The notes below the pieces were generated by a model. That model was not told where the DNA came from. It made no database searches and was given only the letters and a program-made list of their open reading frames with translations. 64,000 bases of DNA from Homalodisca vitripennis. Taxonomy: Eukaryota > Arthropoda > Insecta > Hemiptera > Cicadellidae. Of this stretch, positions 14,034 through 25,695 are shown in pieces. The position numbers and the translations under genes are program-made. The DNA is taken from positions 69,553,501 through 69,617,500 of the forward strand of contig NC_060213.1 in NCBI RefSeq assembly GCF_021130785.1, read 5' to 3'. Position 1 is the stretch's first letter; every line of letters begins with the position of its first letter.

Positions 14034-14110
<77 letters not shown>
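13948..14110. repeat. Long (GA)n microsatellite
   Basis: About 163 bases of GA dinucleotides, interrupted three times by a GAAGG unit spaced at 18 bases and once by a GG. The regular spacing of the interruptions suggests local duplication of an interrupted unit. ORFs in three frames across it (Glu-Arg or Leu-Ser repeats) are products of the repeat and not genes. A GAGA tract can act as a GAGA-factor site in insects, but nothing nearby suggests a promoter. Confidence 0.97.
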
Positions 14111-14113
<3 letters not shown>

Positions 14114-15168
14114 AGGACGTGAACCCGTATCATTTCTTTCTAAACTACGCTCAGCCTTACCCTGATATTTCAAGCGTACACATCTGGATCAGTATATAGT
14201 TGAAATTATGATGTTCATGAAGGAGCGGCATTATGCAGTGAAATAGGATAGACCCAGAAATGGGAACTTCTCCCTTGCTATTATTTACTCAGAGATGCTA
14301 AAGGATTATTTTATCTACAAAGGAATAGTGTCAATTGCGTTTTCTGTAATACTACATTATCCAGGTCGTGCTTTATTCATACATATAAATTACAAAACCT
14401 TTTAAAAAACTTTCTTAAAATCAATTCTTATATTATTAAATACAATAAATCCTTAAAAGATACCATGCTATTTGTTATTACTTTTTATATAAATTTGTAT
14501 TACTTCTAAATTACATTTTTTCGCTATCAGAAATACCTCGAGATATTGGATTTAATGAATTATTTTTCCAATATATATTAAAACGTTGTTATACACTAAA
14601 ATATCTAGACATTGTATCTAAACTTACTGTATTATACTAATAATTCAATTAAATTTTAATAATATCAAATATTTTATATTATAGAATAATAATATGTGAT
14701 AGCACGAAATTCAGGAATGAACACGAGTTAAAATAAGATTTAAGGAATAAAGGTATTCTGGATAACGGACAATATCTTTATCCGTAGAGCGCTTCCCTTG
14801 GGCACATATCTATAAACTGGTAGTAGATATGGAGTCTCACATTAAATTTGAACCGTTTGAGTTTAATTATTTAAGTGTTATCGTGCATCGGTACGCACAC
14901 ACACACAAAGAAAATATAATTTTGCCATCAACTACTGGAAGATATTCCGTCACATCAATTAAGATTCGTAGGAAGGAAATCATTGAATATAATCAATCCT
15001 ATATTTTAAAATCCGACTTGATAAATAAGAACTATGTTGTCCAATGACAAATACCTATTTATGTTCAAATGGCATAAGGTGTTTCCTATTTCATAAGGAC
15101 TCTATCCTATTTATATGTAAACTTATCAGCAGTATCAGTCAACTAACGCAGTAAAAACATGTATCTGA
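14111..15168. other. AT-rich non-coding stretch
   Basis: No coding character seen. The 72-codon ORF at 14829 has no recognisable motif. Confidence 0.4.
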
Positions 15169-15414
15169 TATATTGTGAAGGTTAATCATAAGAATTTGTT
15201 TTTGAAATTTACTAACAACTGCAATGAATTTCTTTACATATAAAGCTAGAATACTTTATCATAACCTGCAATCCTACATTTATATGACTGTTGTCTTATA
15301 TAAATGTAGGATTGCGGGTTATGCTAAAGTATTCTAGCTTTATATGTAAAGAAATTCAATGCATTTGTTAGTAAATTTCAAAAACAAATTCTTATGATTA
15401 ACCTTCACAATATA
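15169..15414. repeat. Near-perfect palindrome, two 117-bp arms and a 12-nt loop
   Basis: The left arm 15169..15285 and right arm 15298..15414 are reverse complements with about four mismatches in 117 positions. The spacer is GACTGTTGTCTT. Landmarks are TTCTTTACATATAAAGCTAG on the left and its complement on the right, and TGTGAAGGTTAATCATAAG mirrored at the outer ends. No ORF lies within it. It could be a foldback element or the source of a long hairpin RNA. If it is transposon-derived, no target-site duplication is obvious outside the arms. Confidence 0.95.
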
Positions 15415-18225
15415 CTCTGCTTAATCATTTCTTATATGTAATTTGTTTTTTTATCGTACGCAAATTGTCACACATGTGGCCAGTGGAACCAGAGTCATTT
15501 TTGGACGAACGAAAATTGATATTTCTGGCGAAGGGCTACCATTTCAAAACAAATATGGATCTGACTTCGTTCGTTCATTAGTAACGAAATATTCGTTTTT
15601 GAAAATAAATTATATTTGTTTGAAATTTAAAGTTTTAAAACTCGGATTGTTAACGATATAATTGTAGTATACCTGATTCGGTTCCTCGGTAGGTTAGCAC
15701 GTAACAGGGATAAGCTAGCTAAGCCCATGCGAAGTATACGAAACAAAATAACAAAGAATCGTGACAAAACGTCAACAATAAAGCTTTATGAGTAGAAACA
15801 TGCATGGCGCGATTAATAATTCAGAATGAAAGGAAAAAATTACCTTATTATTTATTGACAAAAGTGGCTTAAAAGTTTAATTTATTTTCTTTTTGGAGAG
15901 GCCTTTTAAATTTATTGACTTCTAAGATGAATCTCTTTTTCTAGAATTTGAAACAATATAATAATAATTAACAGTTTTACAAATGTAAATCTCCCAATCG
16001 TAAACCCTTTGATTAAAATCGGTCTATAATGCAAATCATTAATATTATTAAAACATCTAAAATTATATATATATAGTTAGTTTTTGTATGTAATTTTATG
16101 TAATTCATTTTATCAAAAAAAAAAGAAAGTGCAATTGTAAAATATAAAACAAATAAATAAAAATGTATATATCTAAAACATTTATAATTTCTTTTTAAAA
16201 CTGCCAAATAACCATCGAAAATTAAAAGCTATATTTGATTTGTCAGTCAAAATGTAACGTTATTCAAAACAAAATAAGTTATAATAGATAACTATTTCCA
16301 ATTAATCCTAAGACGTACGATAATAACAAAATAATTTATTTCAAGTCATTAAATTATTCATTTATTAGTATAAATTGTCAAACAGTATTTACTTTGATAA
16401 TGGGTATGAACACTTTGACGTAAATTAACGCAGACTGAAACAGTTCTTGGCTCTTCTCGTTGTGGTATATTGATGGTGTAGTATGTTAGATATACACTAT
16501 AGCAAGGAGGCAAGTATTGAACAGGAGGGCTAAAAAGTTAATATAATGAAGATTCTAGTTCAGTTAGTTGAAACATCATCCTTTAAACCTTCCCCAATTG
16601 TATTTTCATACTTACAGAGGCAATTTTAGTTAAATGAGTATTATGAAATAATTATCAATTTCTTAAATAGCTGTTAAATCATTAAATTATTCCACAGGTA
16701 CGCAAAAACAGTGACGAAATCCCGTATAGTAAATCAATTATGCACTGTTTTAATTGCCCTTATTATGATTTTAACTCCGTCTGGATTACAAAGTATATTA
16801 CTGCATTACAATCTGCACGGTTGTTTAGGAATCATAGCATTGTAATATTTCATTCCTTTTAAACTAAATCTGCACATACGCTAATACTTTATCTCTTGGT
16901 TTTCGTTTTCAAGATCTTGTAATGATACTGTGAATTGAGTTAAGTATAATTCTTTGTTCTTAAAAAGGAATAAAGGCATCATAACAGTTTTGATTTTGAT
17001 ACTGACTAGGAATCATATCATGAATCAGTACTTTTACTAAACAAACCAGTGTGTTTCCAATGAATCGTAACATAGTTACTTAAAACATACTTTGCATCTC
17101 TTCAATAATGACACATACGTCGCAAAATAGGTTAACAAAATTTAATCATATCAAGTTCTGAAAAACATTTCCGTGTTAAAAAAATTGCAAATGTAAAATT
17201 AGAGTAAAATATGACAAATACTAAGAGAGCTTTTAATTTGCCTTAGTTATTTTATTATGATACTGGGAATTGACATGTAAAAAGTATTTTGTCAATATGA
17301 TTCCTAGTCATACCTATTGTTATAGTTTCAATATTTAATCACGACCTAATTACTTCAAATACACTTTGTCTCGTCATATTGAAACATATGCCTCAAAAAA
17401 TGATTCCTAAAATGACTACGTGAAGTTGTATAAGACCATACTTATTAAAAATGATTCCCGAACAGTAATGTAAAAAAACGCTTTCAATCTGGGGATTCCA
17501 AAGGTGTTCAGCAATCTTAATGAAGTAGATTAAGACATCAGCCATATTTTTCATTGGCCTAATTTGAAGACAAGTTCGTGTAAAATTTCGTCAAATAATA
17601 AGTGACTGTTTAATTCACTACTTCTATTCTAAAGCTTAGCCGTTATGGTCTTATCAGACAGAAGATGGATCTATGTTAAATTTAAACTAAAGTTCAAAAA
17701 CAAAGTGTTATAATGAAAATATAAAAGTAATTAATAGTATAAATTATTGTTGGAATAACTAAAATTTAAAATTACATTATATATTCAATAGTAGTTATTA
17801 ACAGGCTATTAGGCATTTAACAATATTTAGTAACTCTCATAAACCACTTTTTCTTAGCTATTTAATCGTATAATTATCTATAAAGTATATAAATAAATAC
17901 TTATTAATTTAAAAAGTAAATTAAGTATTTTATTGGTTTCTAAATATTTAAACTTTACTTAAATATTTAAACAAAAGTTAAAGATAAAGATAAGATTCAA
18001 GGTAGTTAGTGGTTTCAAACTCAAAGTTCTGAGAGAATAAACAAGCCAGGCATTGAGAAGACTGGGAACTCCGCATCTGTGTCATGTGTTATTCTGATAA
18101 AAGTTTGTTCTGGTTTTCTAACAATGCTTTGTTACCAAATACTTTTGTTCAATTAAAAAGGATGATATGATTTGACAAACAGTCATACTTCCATTGTTAC
18201 TTGTAGTTCCCAATACGATTTTTAA
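15415..18225. other. AT-rich non-coding stretch
   Basis: Long and featureless to the eye; short ORFs at 15443 and 16013 are AT-driven and have no motif. Confidence 0.4.
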
Positions 18226-18590
18226 TAGGATCGCGATATAAATACGATAGATCAATACGATCAGTCGTAGATGGTTAGTCGACGAATGCAGACGTATTGC
18301 GACCTGTAGTATGTAGTTCAGTTTTAACTATTAGTGTTGTGTTTAGTTTTTTATTAAGTATGTGTTTTCGAGTTAGTAAAGTTGACACACAACATAGTGG
18401 TTGTGATTCCTGACTTAGGCGTGTCACGACGCTCTGGTGTGACTTGTTTATTTTAGTCTAGTTTTTTATTATGTGTTTGGTTAGTTATTTACCTGAAGAA
18501 GAGATCAAACTGCAAATGTCGAAACGTAGTGTAGTGTTACTAATATTTTTTTTCACTGAACGATGGCAAATGTCCGGAACAAAATCCTGT
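18226..18590 (+). mobile_element. Penelope-like element terminal relic (tentative)
   Basis: The sequence is less AT-rich than its surroundings and ends with CTGAAGAAGAGATC (18493 on) followed by GAAACG near 18521. This pattern, CTGA...GAAACG, is typical of the terminal repeats of Penelope-like retroelements, which carry a hammerhead-ribozyme core of the form CTGATGA...GAAA. Here the T of CTGATGA is an A, so a working ribozyme is unlikely. No reverse transcriptase or GIY-YIG sequence is present nearby. The identification rests on this motif only. Confidence 0.35.
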
Positions 18591-19539
18591 TACCTTCATA
18601 ATATATTTATGGCTTAGCTATTTTTAACTTTTACTTTGAAACGTGAATATCATCTTTCGAGAATATGAGTAAGGAACATTTTCGTCTTTATTTGCTGAGC
18701 TTTAATAAAGCCTATTACTTGATAGACTGTAAAAATCTTGTTAAATAAAAATGGCTCCAATGCAACACAGTGCCTAAGCGTACAGTGCTTACATGGTTCT
18801 GCTTTAGGAACTTTAGGTGTGAATAAATTATTATTTGTAAGTATATGGATAAATGTTATATCTATACACACCGTGAATAAAATTGTGGATACGCCATGTT
18901 GTCTTTTTTAACGACCACACCTGTAGATTTCCACAATGCATTTCTCGGTTGTATCAAAAATTGTCCCTGCCCTCAAATATTAGTTTTTAACCCTTTAAAT
19001 ATTTAACTACAAACCTCCATCAAGTTATACATTGGTTAAAATATTGTAAAACGGAAAATATACTACCATAAAAACAAAAAGTACGTCTTAAGTAAAGCTC
19101 CCTTTCAGCATAAGTATTAAATTTAAAGGCTTAATCAAGACGTACATGGTATTAGAATATTCTTTCAGTCGTATTAGGTGGTAATAAAATTACTACACAT
19201 CAAAATTGAAGAATTTTGTCATTAAGTGTAGAGAACTGTCTCGACCTTCCCCCTCCATAGTCTAACACTAGGCCCAAAGCTTATTAGGTAGCAGAAATTA
19301 TAACTTTACAAAATTATACATGGATCTCAATGTAATACAATATTGATATTAGTGGAAAACATCGTAAGGAAACTCCTTTTCTACATCCAACCCTCATTCG
19401 CAGCGTTAGGTCTGAAAGATAAAAGATGGAAAATAACGTAGCTAAATTGGGATTGGTTGATTCGACGCAAATGTTGAGTTCATGTCCAATTCACTTTGCT
19501 TATTGCAGCGTCTAAAATCTGACCATGTCACAGACTTGA
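18591..19539. other. AT-rich non-coding stretch
   Basis: No gene supported; the 73-codon minus-strand ORF at 18650..18871 has no recognisable family. Confidence 0.4.
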
Positions 19540-19890
19540 GTTCCATCATCTGGAGACCATGTCCGTCTGAAGAGATCCATCGCTGTCTATGAGGAAGAAG
19601 CTCATAACAAACTCTGCATCGTATAAATATCAGAAAAACCTATACTAAGTTCTTTGAGATCGTGTCTAAAACATCGTAGAGTACTTCATTGTGCACTTGA
19701 TGAAAATGAAAAAATCTCTTCTTCTACTGTTTTATTATGTTATTTATTTTTTATTTATTATATTTTATTATAATCTTGTAATCGAGGTGTATCTGAGGTT
19801 GAAAAGATGCAGAGTTTGTTTTAAGCTTTTTCGACACATAATTTTGTTTAATTTCCTCAGACTGACGTGGACTCCAAATTTATTTATTTA
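19540..19890. repeat. Imperfect inverted repeat (foldback-like)
   Basis: The reverse complement of about 19545..19625 resembles about 19800..19880. Matching blocks are GATGCAGAGTTTGTT next to an AAGCTT/GAGCTTC block, and a CTTCAGACGGACATGGTCTCC-type block against CCTCAGACTGACGTGGACTCC. The arms are interrupted by indels and diverged. An AT-rich ORF of 101 codons (19691..19996) lies across the centre and looks like composition only. Confidence 0.4.
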
Positions 19891-20094
19891 TCAACGGTTC
19901 CACCATTTTTACATTAAAGTACTTATTTGCTATATATTAACATTTCAAGACAGCTTAAATATCTTACAAAAATTACATAAAACAATGCAACAGTAATAGT
20001 TAGATGACAATGAGTAGCACTTATTCAGTGAGTAAACTATCATAGCAACAGGTGACCAAACAGCTATAAAGGATACTTAGAGTCTGCAATAATA

Positions 20095-20380
20095 ATCATA
20101 TACAACTAGAAAACAACAATGAGAACAACAATAATTATAATAACAACAATAACAAAGCTAACGGATAACAAGATGACAGTTTAATCGTAACAATGAGATA
20201 ATGCAACAATAATTTGTCAGGACATCTATATTATATACAACCGAAAGAGAACAATCATATACAACTAGAAGACAACAATGAGAACAATAATAATAATAAT
20301 AATAACAACAATATAAAAAAGCTAACAGATAACAAGATGTCAATTTAAGCGTAACAATGAGAAAATGCAACAAGTAATTA
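20095..20380. repeat. Direct tandem duplication, period about 159 bp
   Basis: Two copies start with ATCATATACAACTAGA at 20095 and 20254. Both contain AACAACAATGAGAACAA, a variable AAT/AAC-rich microsatellite, AGCTAACNGATAACAAGATG and CGTAACAATGAGANAATGCA. The copies differ mainly in length of the AAT-rich tract. They may be two monomers of a satellite-like family. The minus-strand ORFs here are driven by the simple repeats. Confidence 0.9.
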
Positions 20381-21329
20381 GTGAGGATAAAGAGTATAGA
20401 AACATGTCTGTATAAAATATTGCAAACTTAACAAAGCAACCATAACAAAGATTTTATAAGTAATAATTAACAACAAAAATAACAAAAATAAATAATTACA
20501 GTGAATTGAAAACATAAAGCTATGGGGATATAGGATAATAAATTTCTGGTAAGAAAGAGGATTTGGCATTTGGGAATGTAAAGGTAAAGCATGCGTTGAT
20601 GTAGTGGTTCTTTATAGTTACCCTGTATGTTCATCATCTCCCCTCCTGTGCACAATGCAAGTTATACTTCCTTCGCAGTGACTGTGCGCTTTCAGCAAAG
20701 AGATCAACATATGTAACATGTGTATTCCACGAGTCTAGTCAGTTTTCAGATTCTTTTCTAAGCAGAAGGTGAATTGGAACAGAATTCAGCATTTGCAAAT
20801 GGCTAGTGCAGACGTTGAGCTTGCTACAACTGATCTGAAGAACTTGACCTTCAGAAAGGATGTTTTTGGGCTCACTAATGATTCGCCAGCCAGTTCAAAA
20901 TGTATATTGTTCTTTTATGAACAATATAGAGACTATAAATATATAAATTATTCAGTGGTCAGAGTGTAACATGTCCACGTGTGCTACTGTGCTTAATCGC
21001 TTTTTGAATTGTAAAATGTACAGGGGGAAAAAGTGGATTTAAAATACTTATTTTAACATTAATAAAATTTTATATATTCAAAATTACGTACTAAGTAAGT
21101 GTATAGCTTTTAATCGTGTTTTCGTTGCTCAGGTAACTAAATTCACTTTTTCAACACGCTTTACTTTTTATTTTACTTCATTATATTGTTTATAAAAACA
21201 CAATACTTCACAGAGAGTACTTTATGGTTTCTATAATCGTTTAGACTTATTCTTTTATCTCAATATCAGTAACACCACTCTATGTGCACATTTTAAACGC
21301 AAATATAACATGGTATTAATGTTTCAGAA
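20381..21329. other. Non-coding stretch with one slightly GC-richer patch
   Basis: The patch 20640..20920 is less AT-rich and holds a 66-codon plus-strand ORF starting at 20769, but I recognise no family and no convincing splice sites. The rest is AT/AAC-rich. Confidence 0.35.
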
Positions 21330-24300
21330 GTTCAACTGCTCGCTGAAATCATCGTTATTTAAATTCAAGTTGATTCCAATTCCTAGTGTGTATCATAATC
21401 AAGAAAACAAAAAACTCAGAAGACTGCCTAAAAGACTATTCTTAACATGAATTAATGGCCAGACCTAGTACTAACATTATTAAGACGGGACGTAGAGGAT
21501 TGTTGGTTTTGGTTATTAACGTTATTGAGACGATTAGATTTGGATTATTATTTGAGTTTACGTGACTACAACAATTCGTACATTTTTGTAAATTGACACA
21601 GATGATGTATTGATCAAGTGAAAACAATTTTCAAACACATATACATAAAAGAAAATTATTTCTAAATCATTCAAATAACAGTTTTTAAAATTCGTAATAG
21701 CGAATCAAAAATAGGTTTTCTTAACTTGTAATTTAAGTTTCCCTACTATGTATCACGGCGTTATAATAATATTCCTATTAGTTTCATCACAAATGTTATA
21801 ATATAAAAATAGAAAATATTTAATTTTGGGAGAATTTTCAAACAATGTGGTGACTATTTGTATTCGATACATGCCTTCTATTTATCTTGTTTAGAATTGG
21901 AAAATGATTTAGCTTAAAGCCCTTCGTATTTCGACATCTTTTTATATTCAAATCTGAACAAACAACAATATTAAGTTAAGAGATGCTGAAATCACGAAAC
22001 CCAAAGACAAGAGAGTTCATAAAGGGAATTTCTATATTAGATTAGTTCGAAACTAGTTAATCATAAAGTGACAATGAAATTAGCCTTTGGAGAATTTCTC
22101 CTCTTGTTGACAGTTCAGCAGTACGCCAATTGTATGGCGACTTCTCCTAGTTTGTATTGTTTCTTGACTAAGTATCTCTTTTTCTATTAAAAGCAATAAG
22201 TATATTGGAAATTTACAAACCAATTTTCTACCAGTTCATTTATGTGTTATTTCATTATTGAACTTTCAAATTAACAGATAAATATGAAAGACGCTGAGGA
22301 GGGCATTATGTGTGAGTAAAACTTGATTTAAGTAGACCAAAAATCTGAGCATTATGGAATTTTCCCAACAATTTGCATAAGTATTCTAAATTAAAGCATG
22401 TAGCATATTTTACGGTATTTTACTTACACGGGGATTTCAGATATTATTTACACATCGTAAAGGTGGGCACGTAATTTTCTAATTGATATGAATCGAATTT
22501 CAGTTAACGCGAGGTTACGAATACGAATGGAATGGAGTGGAATAGAATCAAAATTTAGGACCATGTTTATTGGGCGAGGTTGAAGTAAGCTACGCTACTG
22601 TCACGTAACTGGTTTTGCTCGATATTTTTGAGATGTCCAGCAGAAAATGCTGAAATTTACAGACGAAGAGGAATTTTGCCAGAATCCTTTTCAAATCTAA
22701 GAAAAATGTACAAAATTTCAATTTCGTAACTCAATTAATGTTTGTGCTGTTACTCTGAGTTAATTATTTAGCTAGAGCTCAGCTAAATTTCATGAATTAA
22801 CATGCACCATCTTTGAACTCATACAATAAAAATATAATATTTTATCATTTCAAGTAATTTTTCCTACAGTAACATAATATATTACTTCATTATATAAATA
22901 ATTGCTTGGATTTAAAACATATACTTTAGTTTTTATATTAGCATATTAACCAAAGATAATTAATGGGTTAATGAGATGTGATTCAACTCAAATAGTAGCG
23001 AATAAATGAGAGAAGAGTAATAAGGGAGTCAGTGTAGAACAGTAAAATCAAGTAAACTAAATTAACTAGTAATACAACTTAAACTATAAGAATATGATAA
23101 GCTTGTAAGGAAAGGAGAATACTGAGAAAGCAAATGTAGGGTGTGGCCGCAATGTTATAATAACCTCGTTACTGTGCAAATATACTTTGCAATTCTTACT
23201 CTGCTCCCCTTACAATTTTGTACGCTTACAGTAGGTTCAGTAAAATTGTGTGACCTTTTCTCTACAATATCTTTATATTTCATTTTCTTATATTAACTTT
23301 AATTTACGACTGTTTTTACATGCTGAATTTGTATAATAGCTAATACATTGATGGAACATAACATTATATATACAACATTATACTTTTACGATCAAGAATA
23401 TCGTTAGATCAAGATATATTTATCTGCACGATTTTTGGTATTAATCATGATTACAATTAACATTTATTATATCAATTCATATTCATTGCAACAGTGATTG
23501 GTTTATTTAATTTTAGCAGAAATGATTTTTCATTGGTCCTTTCAATGCCATTTTTAAGAGATGAACCTGTGATATACCTGTTATTCAACAGAAAATAACA
23601 TGAAAGGACGTTAATTGTAAGAACATATATCATGAAGGTAATATTTTTTGCCTTCGAGGAATGGAATTTTATGCAAATAAACCAGTTTAATTAGTAACTA
23701 GAAACCGCTTTATCCCAAAGTCCTTCAGGAAAATAGATCAACGTTCCCATAATAGTGTTACGATATGCAACGTTTCTTTCTTTTGTGACATTTGGAATTT
23801 TATTATTTCAGAAATAATATATGATATATTTTGAATGCACATATTATTGTGTTCAAAATATAACCTACGATGGCTTAAACATAAAAATTATACAATCAAG
23901 CTTTAATTGGATCATTTAAGTTAGATTAAACATAATATGTCACCAAACAAACAAAACGGATTTTTATTTTTTCAGAGTAAAAAACTCGTCACGGAGAATC
24001 TGGCTGGTCAAGTTTCCAAGTAAGGCTATCTTTCCAACTACTGAACCGTAGTTTCCACTAGATTGAGTTTAACGGCAGCAAACTAACACACATTCTGTTG
24101 CTGAGCTTAAAATAACTTCTATGTGCCTAACATTGTGACAAAATAACCGTGTTTCCTTTATACTTTTCAAGAGTTTTTGATATTGCATTTTAAATTCATT
24201 AGTTGAGAGTTAGAAAAACTCATCACTCGAGAAATATATAGAATTAAATTTCTGTATATATATGTCCGCATATATTTTCTTACTATAAACAACTATTCTT

Positions 24301-25695
24301 CTTACTTTAATATTTTAATATTCAAATATTTATTATATGTATCTAATTTTTCTTCAAGTTATGAAACAGATTCAAATGAACCAACACAACTGAAGGTTTA
24401 TTACGAGGTGTATAACAAGCCACAACAAGTGTCCACATAACCAGTTTATAATTAGATACTGCGAATAGATTGACAGACATTTATACAGAAAAGAAATTTT
24501 TACATCCGGCTCCGGCACTAAAACAGAGAAATTGTGTCAGGCTACTCCGTAACAGGATTCAATAGCGAGGGGCCAAATTCCATGGTCGGGCATGCGTTAT
24601 CATATAACTCATTCTCGCCTATGTATAAATGAAGTTTCTCAAACAAAATTTAAATCTGCAGGTGAAATGTTTTCCAATATACCTTTGCACATGAAACATG
24701 TATATGTTTGTTAATTTTGTTGGGCTTCATGGCAATGTTTAAATAACCCATCAAGTCAAAAGATGATTTATGTGTTGTGGTTTTTTAACATTTATTTACT
24801 CAGCTTTAGTTGTCATCATTTTTTATATTAGACCAATGTATAAATGTTCTCTAACACTCCGTCAAATTCCATTGAGTAACTTGAACACTTATTGAACCCA
24901 GTGTTAAATACATTCAAAATTCCAGGTTATAGGTGAATTAACTGATCAAGATATTTTGCAGGCAAACATACAGATAGACAAAGAGAAATCGTTTGTTTTC
25001 TAGGATAATATGATTTAATGAATAAAGTGTAGTATTTATTACATTCCTTTAGTTTTCATGAAGCTTCTCTCGATATACACATTGGTCCTCCCAGTAACTA
25101 TTTATGAAAACGCCAATAGAACTAGGAGAATATAGTGTTTAATTATTTATAAAATATTTTATAAATATTTATAAAATCATCATTTGAAAAATATTTTACT
25201 AATATTAGTTCCTTTTTTAAACAATATGATAGGAAGATTATATGACACAATTATAATATGTAAGTTATAACGTTGAGAACGTTGCAATAATGCAATAACG
25301 AGAGATTGAAGCCTTCGCGAAGACCGCTTATCTGATAATAACTGACACAAACCTAATAAAGAACTTGTTAATCGCTTTGCCAACGATAGATTTTATCTCG
25401 TAAAAACTAGGAAGGAATATATTCTTGTGTTGCAATAAATCTGACCGTTAAATAATAAACAATGGGAATAAAAAGAATATATCAACCAGTATTATTATTG
25501 TTGAAATTTCTACATGGAGGATCTCTCACAATTACTAGTAATTTAGACACAATAATAATCACTACTAACATTAATTAAGGAAATCTAAGGTAAGATTAGA
25601 ATTAATATTAAATAACTTCTTTAGTTTGGAAGACCAAAATTGTTCTATATGGAATCAATAGATGAATTCTTTCTACAAAAGAAATAGTACGTTAG
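21330..25695 (+). repeat. Longest copy of a large non-coding dispersed repeat
   Basis: Successive parts of this segment match other places in the window. 21330..22560 matches 4720..7000. 22585..22735 matches 40220..40700. 22966..23200 matches 61060..61160 (block GGCCGCAATGTTATAATAACC), with a shorter match near 58205. 23560..25390 matches 37805..40060, including GAATCTGGCTGGTCAAGTTT and CTATCTTTCCAACTACTGAA. 25440..25695 matches 44410..44700. No ORF above 67 codons is present and no terminal repeats are obvious. The collinear order across 4.4 kb argues for one large element, although its class is unknown. Confidence 0.5.

Noticed and set aside
13846..14199. ORFs of 79-95 codons on both strands across the GA tract
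   Set aside because: They encode only Leu-Ser or Glu-Arg repeats produced by the microsatellite.
19691..19996. 101-codon hydrophobic ORF
   Set aside because: Built from T-rich sequence inside an imperfect inverted repeat; Phe/Leu/Tyr richness reflects base composition.
20769..20969. 66-codon ORF in a less AT-rich patch
   Set aside because: No recognised motif and the patch is open on the minus strand as well.
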